This document shows positions 16,724 through 26,298 of a DNA stretch of 33,737 bases, piece after piece. Source of the stretch: Dehalococcoides sp. JdFR-54 (GTDB lineage: Bacteria; Chloroflexota; Dehalococcoidia; JdFR-54). Numbering within the stretch: the stretch's first letter is position 1; every line of letters starts with the position of its first letter. The DNA is taken from assembly GCA_002011475.1 (NCBI GenBank), contig MTNP01000051.1, positions 77,807 to 111,543 on the forward strand, in the 5' to 3' direction. A program made the position numbers and the translations under genes. The notes below the pieces were generated by a model that did not search any database, was not told the DNA's origin, and worked only from the letters and a program-made list of their open reading frames with translations.

Positions 16724-18793
16724 TTGGAAGTCGTGCCACGCTCTCCAGCCGAAAAGACGGAGGCCATTCCTCCCTGCCAGGTGGCCTGTCCCATCCATCA
16801 GGATGTGCCGGGCTACCTGGCGGCCATCGCTCAGGGCAACTTCGGCGAGGCCCTTAGGCTCATCAAGGACACCAATCCCCTCCCCTCCATATGCGCCACT
16901 ATATGTGCTCATCCCTGCGAGGCCGAATGTCGCCGGGGGCAGGTGGATGAGGCGCTGTCCATCCGTGCCCTGAAGCGGGCCGCGGTGGATTTCGGGTGTA
17001 GTCCAACACCGCCGGCGCCTGCCCCCCGGGGGGAAAGGGTAGCCATCATTGGCTCCGGCCCCGCCGGCCTCACCGCCGCCCATGACCTGGCCCGGCTGGG
17101 TTATCAGGTCACCGTCTTCGAGCGCGAAGCCATCCTGGGCGGTGCCCTGGCCCAGTTCGTGCCCCTGTACCGTCTGCCCCGGGACAGAATTCAGGGGGAT
17201 ATAGAGGGGATAAGGGCTCTGGGGGTGGAGTTCAGGACCGACTCGGCCTTGGGCCGGGATTTCACCGTGGCAGAGCTAAAGGGGCGGGGCTATCGGGCTG
17301 TATTGCTCGGCCTGGGCCTGCCCCTGAGCCGGAGCCTGCCCCTCCCCGGCTTCGATATGAAGGACGTCTGGCCGGCCCTGCCCTTCCTGCGGGATGCCAA
17401 CCTCTATGGCCGGCGCATCCAGCCCGGGAAGACGGTCATTGTCATCGGCGGCGGCAATGTGGCCATCGACGTGGCCCGCTCCGCCCTGCGCGCCGGAGCA
17501 GCCAGGGTGAGGCTGGTCTGTCTGGAATCCCCTGAGGAGATGCCCGCCTTCCCCTGGGAGATCAAGGAGGCGGCGGAAGAGGGTGTGGAGATAAACTGCT
17601 CCTGGGGGCCCAAGCGCATTCTGGGCGAGGATGGCCAGGTGACCTCTCTGGAAACCGTGGCGGTGAAGGCGGTCTTCGATGACCAGGGGAGGTTCAACCC
17701 TACCTTTTATGAGGATAGGACCGCTATATTCGAGGGCGATATCGTCATTGTGGCCATCGGGCAGGCAGCCGACCTCTCCTGCCTCAAGGATAGCGACATC
17801 CAAGTCACCGAGAGGGGCCAGCTCATATTCGACCCCGTCACCCTGGCCACCACCGCCGAGGGGGTATTCACCTGCGGCGAGGTGGCCACCGGGCCGGGAA
17901 CGGCGGTAAAGGCCATGGCCAGCGGACGCCAGGCGGCCCTGTCTATCCATCGTTACTTGCAGGGCGAGCCCTTGACCAAGGTAGAGGAGCCTCAGCCCCT
18001 GGGCAAGCTGGACCAAGGGGTAACGGCAGCGGTGATAAGGCAGGAGCGCCAGCCAGTGCCCTTGCTGGAGGTGGCCCAGCGAATAAGGAACTTCGATTAT
18101 ATCGACCTGGGCTATGCCGTGGAGACAGCGGTTCGGGAGGCGCGCCGCTGCCTCAGTTGCGGCGCCGGTGCCCGGCGTGTCGAGGATAAGTGTATCGATT
18201 GCCTGACCTGTGTCCGCGTCTGTCCCTATGAGGTGCCTGTGGTTACCCCGGCTACCTCTGTGGACATCAGGGCGGATCAGTGCCAGGCCTGCGGCATCTG
18301 CGTGATGGAATGCCCCGCCCGGGCCATTGCCTTCGGCTCCTCTCGCTTTGAGGATATGGAGCGTGAGCTGGAGCAGGCCATGGCCAAGGTGACCCCTGGT
18401 GGGGCCACCCCGCCCCGCCTGGTGCTCTTTTACTGCTACTATGGGGTCAATGCCCCGCCCGGCCTGGCCGATTTCCTGAAGGCTAACATCACCCCTGGGG
18501 TGGCTTTGGTGAAGGTGCCCTGCCTCGCCAAGCTGGGTGTGCCTTACCTGCTCAAGGCCTTCGAGCTGGGGGCTAACGGGGTCCTCATAGTGGACTGTGG
18601 CGATAGGGAGTGCATCTATGCCCAGGCTGCTCTGTGGGTGCGCCGGCGCATGGAAAGCGCGCGGAGGGTCCTGGAGGGCCTGGGGCTCCGGAAGGAGCAA
18701 ATAGAGCTGGTCTGCCTCCCCGAGGAACGATTTCAGGACCTGGGCGAGAGGATGTCGTCCTTCTCCCAGCGCCTCGGGGAACTCGTTCATTAG
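16724..18793 (+). CDS. GltD-type FAD/NAD(P) oxidoreductase fused to 2x[4Fe-4S] ferredoxin and MvhD/FlpD-like domain
   Basis: 689 residues with four parts. (1) About 15-85: a Cys-rich helical Fe-S domain of the glutamate-synthase/DPD type (PPCQVACPIHQDVPGYL; SICATICAHPCEAECRRG). (2) About 105-455: FAD (VAIIGSGPAGLTAAHDL) and NAD(P) (VIVIGGGNVAIDVARSALR) Rossmann folds. (3) About 485-535: two 4Fe-4S motifs, CIDCLTCVRVCP and CQACGICVMECP. (4) About 565-685: an MvhD/FlpD-like domain with Cys at FYCYYG, VPCLAK and VDCGDREC; the second Cys of the usual CxxC is missing. It heads an operon with metV and metF, so it probably feeds electrons to methylene-THF reductase. TTG 16724 is chosen by frame opening and a distant AGGAG; GTG 16733 is an alternative start. 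Confidence 0.88.
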   Translation: MEVVPRSPAEKTEAIPPCQVACPIHQDVPGYLAAIAQGNFGEALRLIKDTNPLPSICATICAHPCEAECRRGQVDEALSIRALKRAAVDFGCSPTPPAPAPRGERVAIIGSGPAGLTAAHDLARLGYQVTVFEREAILGGALAQFVPLYRLPRDRIQGDIEGIRALGVEFRTDSALGRDFTVAELKGRGYRAVLLGLGLPLSRSLPLPGFDMKDVWPALPFLRDANLYGRRIQPGKTVIVIGGGNVAIDVARSALRAGAARVRLVCLESPEEMPAFPWEIKEAAEEGVEINCSWGPKRILGEDGQVTSLETVAVKAVFDDQGRFNPTFYEDRTAIFEGDIVIVAIGQAADLSCLKDSDIQVTERGQLIFDPVTLATTAEGVFTCGEVATGPGTAVKAMASGRQAALSIHRYLQGEPLTKVEEPQPLGKLDQGVTAAVIRQERQPVPLLEVAQRIRNFDYIDLGYAVETAVREARRCLSCGAGARRVEDKCIDCLTCVRVCPYEVPVVTPATSVDIRADQCQACGICVMECPARAIAFGSSRFEDMERELEQAMAKVTPGGATPPRLVLFYCYYGVNAPPGLADFLKANITPGVALVKVPCLAKLGVPYLLKAFELGANGVLIVDCGDRECIYAQAALWVRRRMESARRVLEGLGLRKEQIELVCLPEERFQDLGERMSSFSQRLGELVH

Positions 18794-18819
18794 AAGATAA
18801 GGTATAAGGGGAAGCCGGT

Positions 18820-19521
18820 ATGATCAAAGGGGAACAGAAGCCACTGCCCGAGATACAGGGGATGATCGCCCCCTATAAGCGGGTGCTGGTACTGGGCTGC
18901 GGCACCTGCGTTACCGTCTGCTTTGTGGGCGGTGAGAAGGAGGTGGCCGGCCTGGCCTCGGCCCTGCGCCTTCACCAGCGTCTGAGCAAGGGCGATAAGA
19001 TAATCGAGGAGGCCACGGTCAAACGCCAATGCGAGCGGGAGTTTCTGGCCGAGGTGGCCCGGCAAATCCAATCGGTGGATGCGGTTCTGTCCCTAGCCTG
19101 CGCCATTGGGGTCCAGGCTGTGGCCGAGTGCTTCCCCACCGTGCCCGTGCTCCCTGGCGTCAATACCTCCTTCCTGGGGCTCATCGAGGAGCCGGGGAAG
19201 TGGAGCGAGGTCTGCGCAGCTTGCGGCGATTGTATTCTCCATCTCACCGGGGGCATCTGTCCCATAACTCGCTGTGCCAAGAGCCTGTTCAATGGCCCGT
19301 GTGGTGGCTCGGTGGGGGGCAAGTGCGAGATCTCCCCGGATATTCCCTGTGCCTGGCAGCTCATCTACGACCGCCTGGCGGCCACCGGCCGGCTCCATCT
19401 CCTGGAGGAGGTTCGCCCGCCCCGGGAGTGGAAGTCATTTTCGGCGGCAGGCCCGCGGCGCATCGTCCGCGAGGAATTGCGGGTGCCCGCCGAGGACGAG
19501 AAGATCCGGCCCAAAGGATGA
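18820..19521 (+). CDS. metV: MetV, zinc/Fe-S partner subunit of methylene-THF reductase
   Basis: 233 residues. N-terminal VLVLGCGTCVTVCFVGGEKE and a second Cys at LSLACAIGVQAV; C-terminal block CAACGDCILHLTGGICPITR followed by CAKSLFNGPCGGSVGGKCEI and CAW. This is the 'methylene-tetrahydrofolate reductase C-terminal' domain found in MetV of acetogens, which forms a core complex with MetF and links it to further redox subunits. The ATG at 18820 has AAGGGGA upstream, 26 bp after the flavoprotein stop. metF follows 44 bp later. The order flavoprotein-metV-metF strongly suggests one complex. Confidence 0.9.
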   Translation: MIKGEQKPLPEIQGMIAPYKRVLVLGCGTCVTVCFVGGEKEVAGLASALRLHQRLSKGDKIIEEATVKRQCEREFLAEVARQIQSVDAVLSLACAIGVQAVAECFPTVPVLPGVNTSFLGLIEEPGKWSEVCAACGDCILHLTGGICPITRCAKSLFNGPCGGSVGGKCEISPDIPCAWQLIYDRLAATGRLHLLEEVRPPREWKSFSAAGPRRIVREELRVPAEDEKIRPKG

Positions 19522-19565
19522 TCCCCGCCTGGGGCCAGCAACGCCCAGGAGTGATGGAGGAAGCT

Positions 19566-20483
19566 ATGAAAGCGGGAACTAACCTGGAAAGGGTCCTGGA
19601 GAGCGGGGCCTTTGCCGTGACCGCTGAGGTGGGCCCCCCCAAGGGCACCTCCCCCAGGGTGGTGGAGCGCAAGGGGGAGATGCTCAAGGGCTATGCCGAT
19701 GCCCTGAATGTCACCGACAACCAGACTGCCATTGTCCGCATGTCCAGCTTTGCCAGCTGCGTTCTCCTCAAACACTTGGGGGTTGACCCGGTGATGCAGA
19801 TCGTATGCCGCGACCGCAATCGCATCGCCATCCAGAGCGATGTGTTGGGGGCGGTGGCCCTGGGCATCGGCAATTTCCTGTGCCTTTCCGGGGACCATCA
19901 GCGATTCGGCAACCACCCCACGGCCAAAAATGTCTTCGACCTGGATTCCATCCAGCTCATTCACACCCTGAGGACGATGCGGGATGAGGGCAAATTCCTG
20001 TGTGGCGAGGATATCTCGGGGGAGGTGCCCCTCTATATAGGGGCGGCCGAGAATCCCTATGCCGACCCCTTTGAATTTAGGGTGACCCGGCTGGCCAAGA
20101 AGATCCGGGCCGGCGTCGATTTCATCCAGACCCAGGCCGTCTACGACGTGCCTAAATTCGCCAGATGGATGGAGATGGTGGCGGAGCGCGGCCTGGACCA
20201 GAAAGTGCATATCCTGGCCGGCGTCATACCCATAAGGTCAGCGGGCATGGCCCGCTATATGCGGGATTATGTCTCCGGGGTGAGCGTCCCCGATGAGATC
20301 GTGAGGCGGATGGAGGAGGCCAGGGAGGCCAAGGAGGAGGGGATTAACATCGCCCTGGAGACGATCGAGCAGCTCAAGGAGATACCGGGGGTCCACGGCA
20401 TACACATCATGGCCGTGGGCTGGGAGGACAGCGTGCCCCTCATAGTGGAGAGGGCAGGGCTGCTCCCCCGCCCCATCGTGTAG
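19566..20483 (+). CDS. metF: 5,10-methylenetetrahydrofolate reductase
   Basis: Reduces methylene-THF to methyl-THF; a flavin TIM barrel of 305 residues. Evidence: FAVTAEVGPPKGTSPRVVER with the conserved early Glu, ADALNVTDNQTAIVRMSS, LCLSGDHQRFG (flavin-loop region), and DFIQTQAVYDVPKFARWME (substrate site). The in-frame region upstream of ATG 19566 lies inside metV in another frame and is rejected; GGAGG five bases before this ATG fixes the start. It is the third gene of the operon. In acetogens MetF needs MetV; here both sit beside a flavin/Fe-S/MvhD fusion, pointing to a ferredoxin- or pyridine-nucleotide-linked methyl branch. Confidence 0.95.
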   Translation: MKAGTNLERVLESGAFAVTAEVGPPKGTSPRVVERKGEMLKGYADALNVTDNQTAIVRMSSFASCVLLKHLGVDPVMQIVCRDRNRIAIQSDVLGAVALGIGNFLCLSGDHQRFGNHPTAKNVFDLDSIQLIHTLRTMRDEGKFLCGEDISGEVPLYIGAAENPYADPFEFRVTRLAKKIRAGVDFIQTQAVYDVPKFARWMEMVAERGLDQKVHILAGVIPIRSAGMARYMRDYVSGVSVPDEIVRRMEEAREAKEEGINIALETIEQLKEIPGVHGIHIMAVGWEDSVPLIVERAGLLPRPIV

Positions 20484-20499
20484 CCCCAAGGGGTGGCGC

Positions 20500-20528
20500 T
20501 TGACAGCCCTATGGGGGACTGCTACAAT
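20500..20528 (+). promoter_or_regulatory. Consensus promoter of rplU operon (leaderless transcript predicted)
   Basis: TTGACA (20500-20505, perfect), 17 bp, TACAAT (20523-20528, 5/6). The expected start of transcription (20535-20538) coincides with the rplU ATG at 20538, and no Shine-Dalgarno sequence is present between. Confidence 0.75.
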
Positions 20529-20537
20529 GGCCCTGGT

Positions 20538-20864
20538 ATGAAAGCGGAAATCAGCGCCATAGTGGAGAGCGGTGGCAAGCAGTACCGCGTGGCCCCGGGC
20601 CAGACCATCGATGTAGAGAAGCTCCCCGCCTCCCCGGGGGAGACCGTGGAGCTGGACAGGGTATTGATGGTGGCCCAGGGCGACCAGGTCACCCTGGGCC
20701 ACCCTGTGGTGGAGGGGGCCAGGGTACTGGCCACGGTGGTCGCCCAGGGCAAGGGCGATAAGGTGGTCGTCTTTAAATACAAGAACAAGGTGCGCTATCG
20801 TCGCAAGCGGGGGCATCGCCAGCCCTATACCCGGCTGAGCATAGACCAGATAGCCACCGAGTAG
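20538..20864 (+). CDS. rplU: 50S ribosomal protein L21 (bL21)
   Basis: 108 residues: AIVESGGKQYRVAPGQTIDV at the N-terminus, then GDKVVVFKYKNKVRYRRKRG and HRQPYTRLSIDQI at the C-terminus, all diagnostic of bL21. The start at ATG 20538 is set by homology; an in-frame extension to 20493 would run through the promoter. The -10 element ends nine bases before the ATG, so the mRNA is probably leaderless. First gene of rplU-rpmA-rpmE; gap to rpmA is 15 bp. Confidence 0.96.
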   Translation: MKAEISAIVESGGKQYRVAPGQTIDVEKLPASPGETVELDRVLMVAQGDQVTLGHPVVEGARVLATVVAQGKGDKVVVFKYKNKVRYRRKRGHRQPYTRLSIDQIATE

Positions 20865-20879
20865 GCGAGGTGTGGGGAG

Positions 20880-21140
20880 ATGGCTCATAAAAAGGGAGGC
20901 GGCAGCACCAGGCTGGGACGGGATAGCCAATCCAAGCGGTTGGGCGTAAAGCGCTTCGAGGGGCAGCTGGTGCCAGCGGGCACCATCATAGTGCGCCAGC
21001 GGGGCACCCGAATCCTGCCCGGCAACAATGTGGGGCTGGGCAGGGATCATACCCTCTTCGCCCTGATCGACGGCAAGGTAAAGTTCGAGCCGGCCTCTAG
21101 GGACAAGAGAAAGGTCAGCATCTACGCCACTCAGTCATGA
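20880..21140 (+). CDS. rpmA: 50S ribosomal protein L27 (bL27)
   Basis: 86 residues beginning [20 protein letters not shown], with [20 protein letters not shown]: unmistakable bL27. The N-terminus begins directly with the mature AHKKG type tail, without the cleavable leader seen in Firmicutes. GAGGTG lies eight bases before ATG. Its TGA overlaps the rpmE ATG in an ATGA junction. Confidence 0.97.
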   Translation: MAHKKGGGSTRLGRDSQSKRLGVKRFEGQLVPAGTIIVRQRGTRILPGNNVGLGRDHTLFALIDGKVKFEPASRDKRKVSIYATQS

Positions 21141-21343
21141 AGGACAAGATCCACCCCCCGTATTTCGATGATGCCCAGGTAGTTTGCTCCTGCGGCAACA
21201 CCTTCACCACCGGGTCGACCAAGAAGTTGCTCAAGGTGGAGGTGTGCAGTAAGTGCCACCCCTTCTTCACCGGCGAGCAGCGCATCGTGGATACCGCGGG
21301 GCGAGTGGAGCGCTTCAAGAGGCGCTACAAGCTCGAGGGGTAA
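21137..21343 (+). CDS. rpmE: 50S ribosomal protein L31 (bL31, zinc-binding C+ form)
   Basis: 68 residues, [20 protein letters not shown] and [20 protein letters not shown]. Four Cys (two in CSCG, two in CSKC) make the zinc site of the C+ form. It starts in a 4-nt overlap with rpmA, so translation is coupled. A rho-independent terminator follows at 21363. Confidence 0.97.
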   Translation: MKDKIHPPYFDDAQVVCSCGNTFTTGSTKKLLKVEVCSKCHPFFTGEQRIVDTAGRVERFKRRYKLEG

Positions 21344-21362
21344 GGGGCACTGAAGCGAGGTC

Positions 21363-21391
21363 AAGGAGCGGCCACCCGCTCCTTTTATTTT
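21363..21391 (+). terminator. Rho-independent terminator after rpmE
   Basis: Stem GGAGCGG / CCGCTCC (extended by AA/TT) with loop CCAC, followed by TTTTATTTT. It closes the rplU-rpmA-rpmE operon 20 bp after the rpmE stop. It is the only textbook intrinsic terminator I found in the window. Confidence 0.85.
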
Positions 21392-21408
21392 GAGACGGGG
21401 GTAAGGCT

Positions 21409-22314
<906 letters not shown>

Positions 22315-22615
22315 AAGCAGGAGCGGTGGCCGGTGTGGCACACCGCCCCCTCCACCTCCACTCGGAACAGGATGGCATCCTGGTCGCAGTCCTTCAATAT
22401 TTGGCGCACCTTGAGGATGCCCCCCGAGGTTTCCCCCTTGTGCCATAGCTCCTGGCGACTGCGACTGTAGAACCAGACCTCGCCATCCCTCAGGGTGAGG
22501 CGCATGGACTCCTGATTGACATAACCCAGCATCAGGACCTGGCCATTGGTGGCATCCTGAACGATGGCGGGGATCAGGCCCCTCTCATTGTAATTAAGCA
22601 TCGTCTCCTCGGGCG

Positions 22616-23347
22616 TTATTTCTGTCTTTCCTTCATAGCCATCAGCGCTTGTCCCAGGTCCAGGTCACCGGTATAGAGGGCGCGGCCGACGATAGCCCCC
22701 TCCGCCCCCAGCTGAGCCAGCCGGTGCAGGTGTTCTATCTTGGTTATGCCGCCGGAGGCGATGATGGGCAGCTTCGTCATCTTGATCAGCATCTCGATGG
22801 CCGGGAAATCGGGCTCGGTGAGGGTGCCGTCGCGGGCGATGTCGGTATAGATGAAGCGCCGAGCGCCCAGGGCTGCTATCTTGGCCACCAGCTCGGCGGC
22901 GGTAATGGTCGATCTTTCCGTCCAGCCCCGCACTGCCACCAGGCCATCTCGGGCGTCCACCCCTATGACCACGGCCTCGCCGAAGCGGGAGCAGGCCTCC
23001 TCCACCAGCCCGGGGGACTCCACCGCCGCCGTGCCCAGGACAACCCGGCCCACGCCCAGGCTCAGCACCTGTAACAGAGTGCCAATGCGGCGGATGCCCC
23101 CGCCCAGCTCCACGGGGATGCCGATGGCCTGGATGATGCGGGCCACCGTCTCCAGATTGCGGGGCTCCCCCGCCCTGGCCCCCTCTAGGTCCACAATGTG
23201 GAGGCGAGGGGCGCCCATTTCCTGAAAGCGACGGGCTACGTCTACCGGATCGGCGGAATACACCATCTCCCGGGAGTAATCGCCCTGGTAGAGGCGCACA
23301 CAGCGGCCCTGGATGATGTCTATGGCGGGGATCACTTCCATGGGCAT
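22616..23347 (-). CDS. hisA: ProFAR isomerase (1-(5-phosphoribosyl)-5-[(5-phosphoribosylamino)methylideneamino]imidazole-4-carboxamide isomerase)
   Basis: TIM-barrel enzyme, fourth step of histidine synthesis. 243 residues. VIPAIDIIQGRCVRLYQGDY carries the first catalytic Asp, VELGGGIRR a phosphate loop, FIYTDIARDGTLTEP the second catalytic Asp, and ASGGITKIEHL and GAIVGRALYTG the second phosphate site. The family text separates it from HisF. GAGGAG five bases before ATG 23347 sets the start; the gene overlaps the pduO-type stop by 16 nt. Only hisA and hisI of the pathway are in the window. Confidence 0.96.
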   Translation of the reverse strand: MPMEVIPAIDIIQGRCVRLYQGDYSREMVYSADPVDVARRFQEMGAPRLHIVDLEGARAGEPRNLETVARIIQAIGIPVELGGGIRRIGTLLQVLSLGVGRVVLGTAAVESPGLVEEACSRFGEAVVIGVDARDGLVAVRGWTERSTITAAELVAKIAALGARRFIYTDIARDGTLTEPDFPAIEMLIKMTKLPIIASGGITKIEHLHRLAQLGAEGAIVGRALYTGDLDLGQALMAMKERQK

Positions 23348-23877
23348 CCCTTCTCCTCGAGGCGGGCCAGGACGAACAGGAGGTCGGCCAGGCGATTGAG
23401 GTATTTCAGCACCTCATCGTTGGGGATGGCATTGTCTTCCTTCAAGGCTACCACCCTTCGCTCTGCTCGCCTCACTATGGTTCGGGCCAGGTCCAGGGCC
23501 GCCGAGCTCGTCGAGCCGCCGGGGATGGCGAAGGCCTTGGGCAGTTCCACTTGGGCCTCGAGCTCATCGATGAGGGCCTCCAGGCGATCGGTCATCTCCG
23601 GGGTCACGGTCTGCCCCCGGGCCACCAGCTTGGCGTAATGTTGGCTGGGGGTGGCCAGCTCGGCATTTACCGTAAACAGCTCTTGTTGCAGGGAGAGGAC
23701 GATCTCCCGGACAGGGGGCGTGGCCCAACACCGGGCCAGGCCCAGGGCAGATATGGCCTCGTCGATAGTGCCGTAGGCCTCGGAGCGAGGGTTTGCCTTG
23801 GACACCCTCTCCCCGAAGAGCAGGTCGGTCTGACCTTGGTCGCCCCTTTTATTGAAGGTCTTCACATCAACCACCAA
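23332..23877 (-). CDS. pduO: PduO/MMAB-type cob(I)alamin adenosyltransferase
   Basis: Transfers the adenosyl group of ATP to cob(I)alamin to make coenzyme B12. About 181 residues, an all-helical domain. The N-terminal ATP loop is NKRGDQGQTDL, then RSEAYGTIDEAISALGLAR, AIPGGSTSSAALDLARTIVR, RAERRVV and YLNRLADLLFVLAR, all diagnostic. The start is uncertain between TTG 23877, GTG 23874 and GTG 23865; the last gives the typical short MKTFNKRGD N-terminus. An extended -10 (TGG-TATAAT) lies close upstream, so the leader is very short. It diverges from cobO, an unrelated enzyme for the same reaction, and leads an operon with hisA and hisI. Confidence 0.92.
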   Translation of the reverse strand: MVVDVKTFNKRGDQGQTDLLFGERVSKANPRSEAYGTIDEAISALGLARCWATPPVREIVLSLQQELFTVNAELATPSQHYAKLVARGQTVTPEMTDRLEALIDELEAQVELPKAFAIPGGSTSSAALDLARTIVRRAERRVVALKEDNAIPNDEVLKYLNRLADLLFVLARLEEKGCPWK

Positions 23878-23893
23878 GCTCTGGCGCGGGGCT

Positions 23894-23902
23894 ATTATAC
23901 CA
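23894..23902 (-). promoter_or_regulatory. Extended -10 promoter element for pduO-hisA-hisI
   Basis: On the minus strand TGG-TATAAT: a perfect -10 with the TGn extension, which can compensate for the poor -35 (CTGCTG, 17 bp upstream). The predicted start near 23887 is ~10-22 nt from the possible pduO start codons. Confidence 0.55.
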
Positions 23903-23934
23903 TAACCACCCAGCGACAGCAGGGGGGACTCGCC

Positions 23935-23962
23935 TTGACAATCCAGGCCCTGCCTTGATAAA
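23935..23962 (+). promoter_or_regulatory. Candidate promoter for cobO-mutase operon
   Basis: Perfect TTGACA at 23935-23940, 16-bp spacer, GATAAA at 23957-23962 (4/6). The ~58-nt leader to TTG 24021 is too short for a cobalamin riboswitch, and I see no B12-box-like sequence. Confidence 0.45.
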
Positions 23963-24020
23963 CTGGGGTCGGCGAGCCCCCGGGAGACGTTATCCGAAAA
24001 TCGAGGGTGGAAATTCTCCT

Positions 24021-24551
24021 TTGAATAAGCCTCATACTGGACTGGTCGAGGTCTTCACCGGCAATGGCAAGGGCAAGACTTCGGCGGCGCTGGGGGTGGT
24101 GCTGAGGGCGGCGGGGCAGGGACTGCGCTCCCACATAGTCTACTTTATGAAGGGCGATTTCCCCTATGGCGAGCAGAAGGTATTATCCCGACTGCCCAAT
24201 GTCAGCTTTGCCCGGTTCGGTTTCGAGCGCTTCTGCGACCCTGACCACATCACCGAAGAGGAGAGGGAGCAGGCCAGGCTAGCCCTGGCCGAGGCGCAGC
24301 GGGCTATGCTCAGCGGCCACTTTGACCTGGTGGTGCTGGACGAGGTGAATGTGGCCTCGGCCTGGGGGCTGATCCCGGCAGAGGAGGTGCTCAAGCTCCT
24401 CGACCAGAGGCCCCCAGGGGTGGAGCTGATCCTCACCGGCCGCTACGCCGATGACAGGCTTATCCAGCGCGCCGACCTGGTCACCGAGATGGTGGAGGTC
24501 AAACACCCCTTCCGCCACGGGATAAAGTCGCGCCCGGGAATAGACTTCTAA
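24021..24551 (+). CDS. cobO: CobO/BtuR/CobA-type cob(I)yrinic acid a,c-diamide adenosyltransferase
   Basis: P-loop adenosyltransferase of the corrinoid pathway, unrelated in fold to the PduO type. 176 residues from TTG 24021. GLVEVFTGNGKGKTSAALGV holds the unusual P-loop GNGKGKTS of the family. FDLVVLDEVNVASAWGLI is the Walker B region, VELILTGRYADDRLIQRADL and the basic C-terminal tail GIKSRPGIDF are typical. The frame extends upstream to 23955 but this would start inside the promoter. No strong RBS is visible before TTG 24021, so the start is the least certain part. The mutase starts 20 bp downstream, linking cofactor supply to its user. Confidence 0.88.
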   Translation: MNKPHTGLVEVFTGNGKGKTSAALGVVLRAAGQGLRSHIVYFMKGDFPYGEQKVLSRLPNVSFARFGFERFCDPDHITEEEREQARLALAEAQRAMLSGHFDLVVLDEVNVASAWGLIPAEEVLKLLDQRPPGVELILTGRYADDRLIQRADLVTEMVEVKHPFRHGIKSRPGIDF

Positions 24552-24571
24552 CCGAATGAGGAGAGGGCTAC

Positions 24572-26233
<1,662 letters not shown>

Positions 26234-26298
26234 AAAAGTCGCCCCGAAATAGGCAGCCCCTTACCATAAACTGGCACCAAACAAAGGAAGGAGGCGAG

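Noticed and set aside
17276-18790. 504-codon open frame on the minus strand opposite the flavoprotein gene (also a 392-codon one at 15561-16739)
   Set aside because: Antisense frames stay open because of GC-rich codons; their translations are Gly/His/Gln/Leu-rich with no domain, while the plus-strand genes have full motif sets.
23878-24020. Cobalamin riboswitch between pduO and cobO
   Set aside because: The leaders on both sides are under ~60 nt and no B12-box-like sequence or suitable long stem structure is visible.
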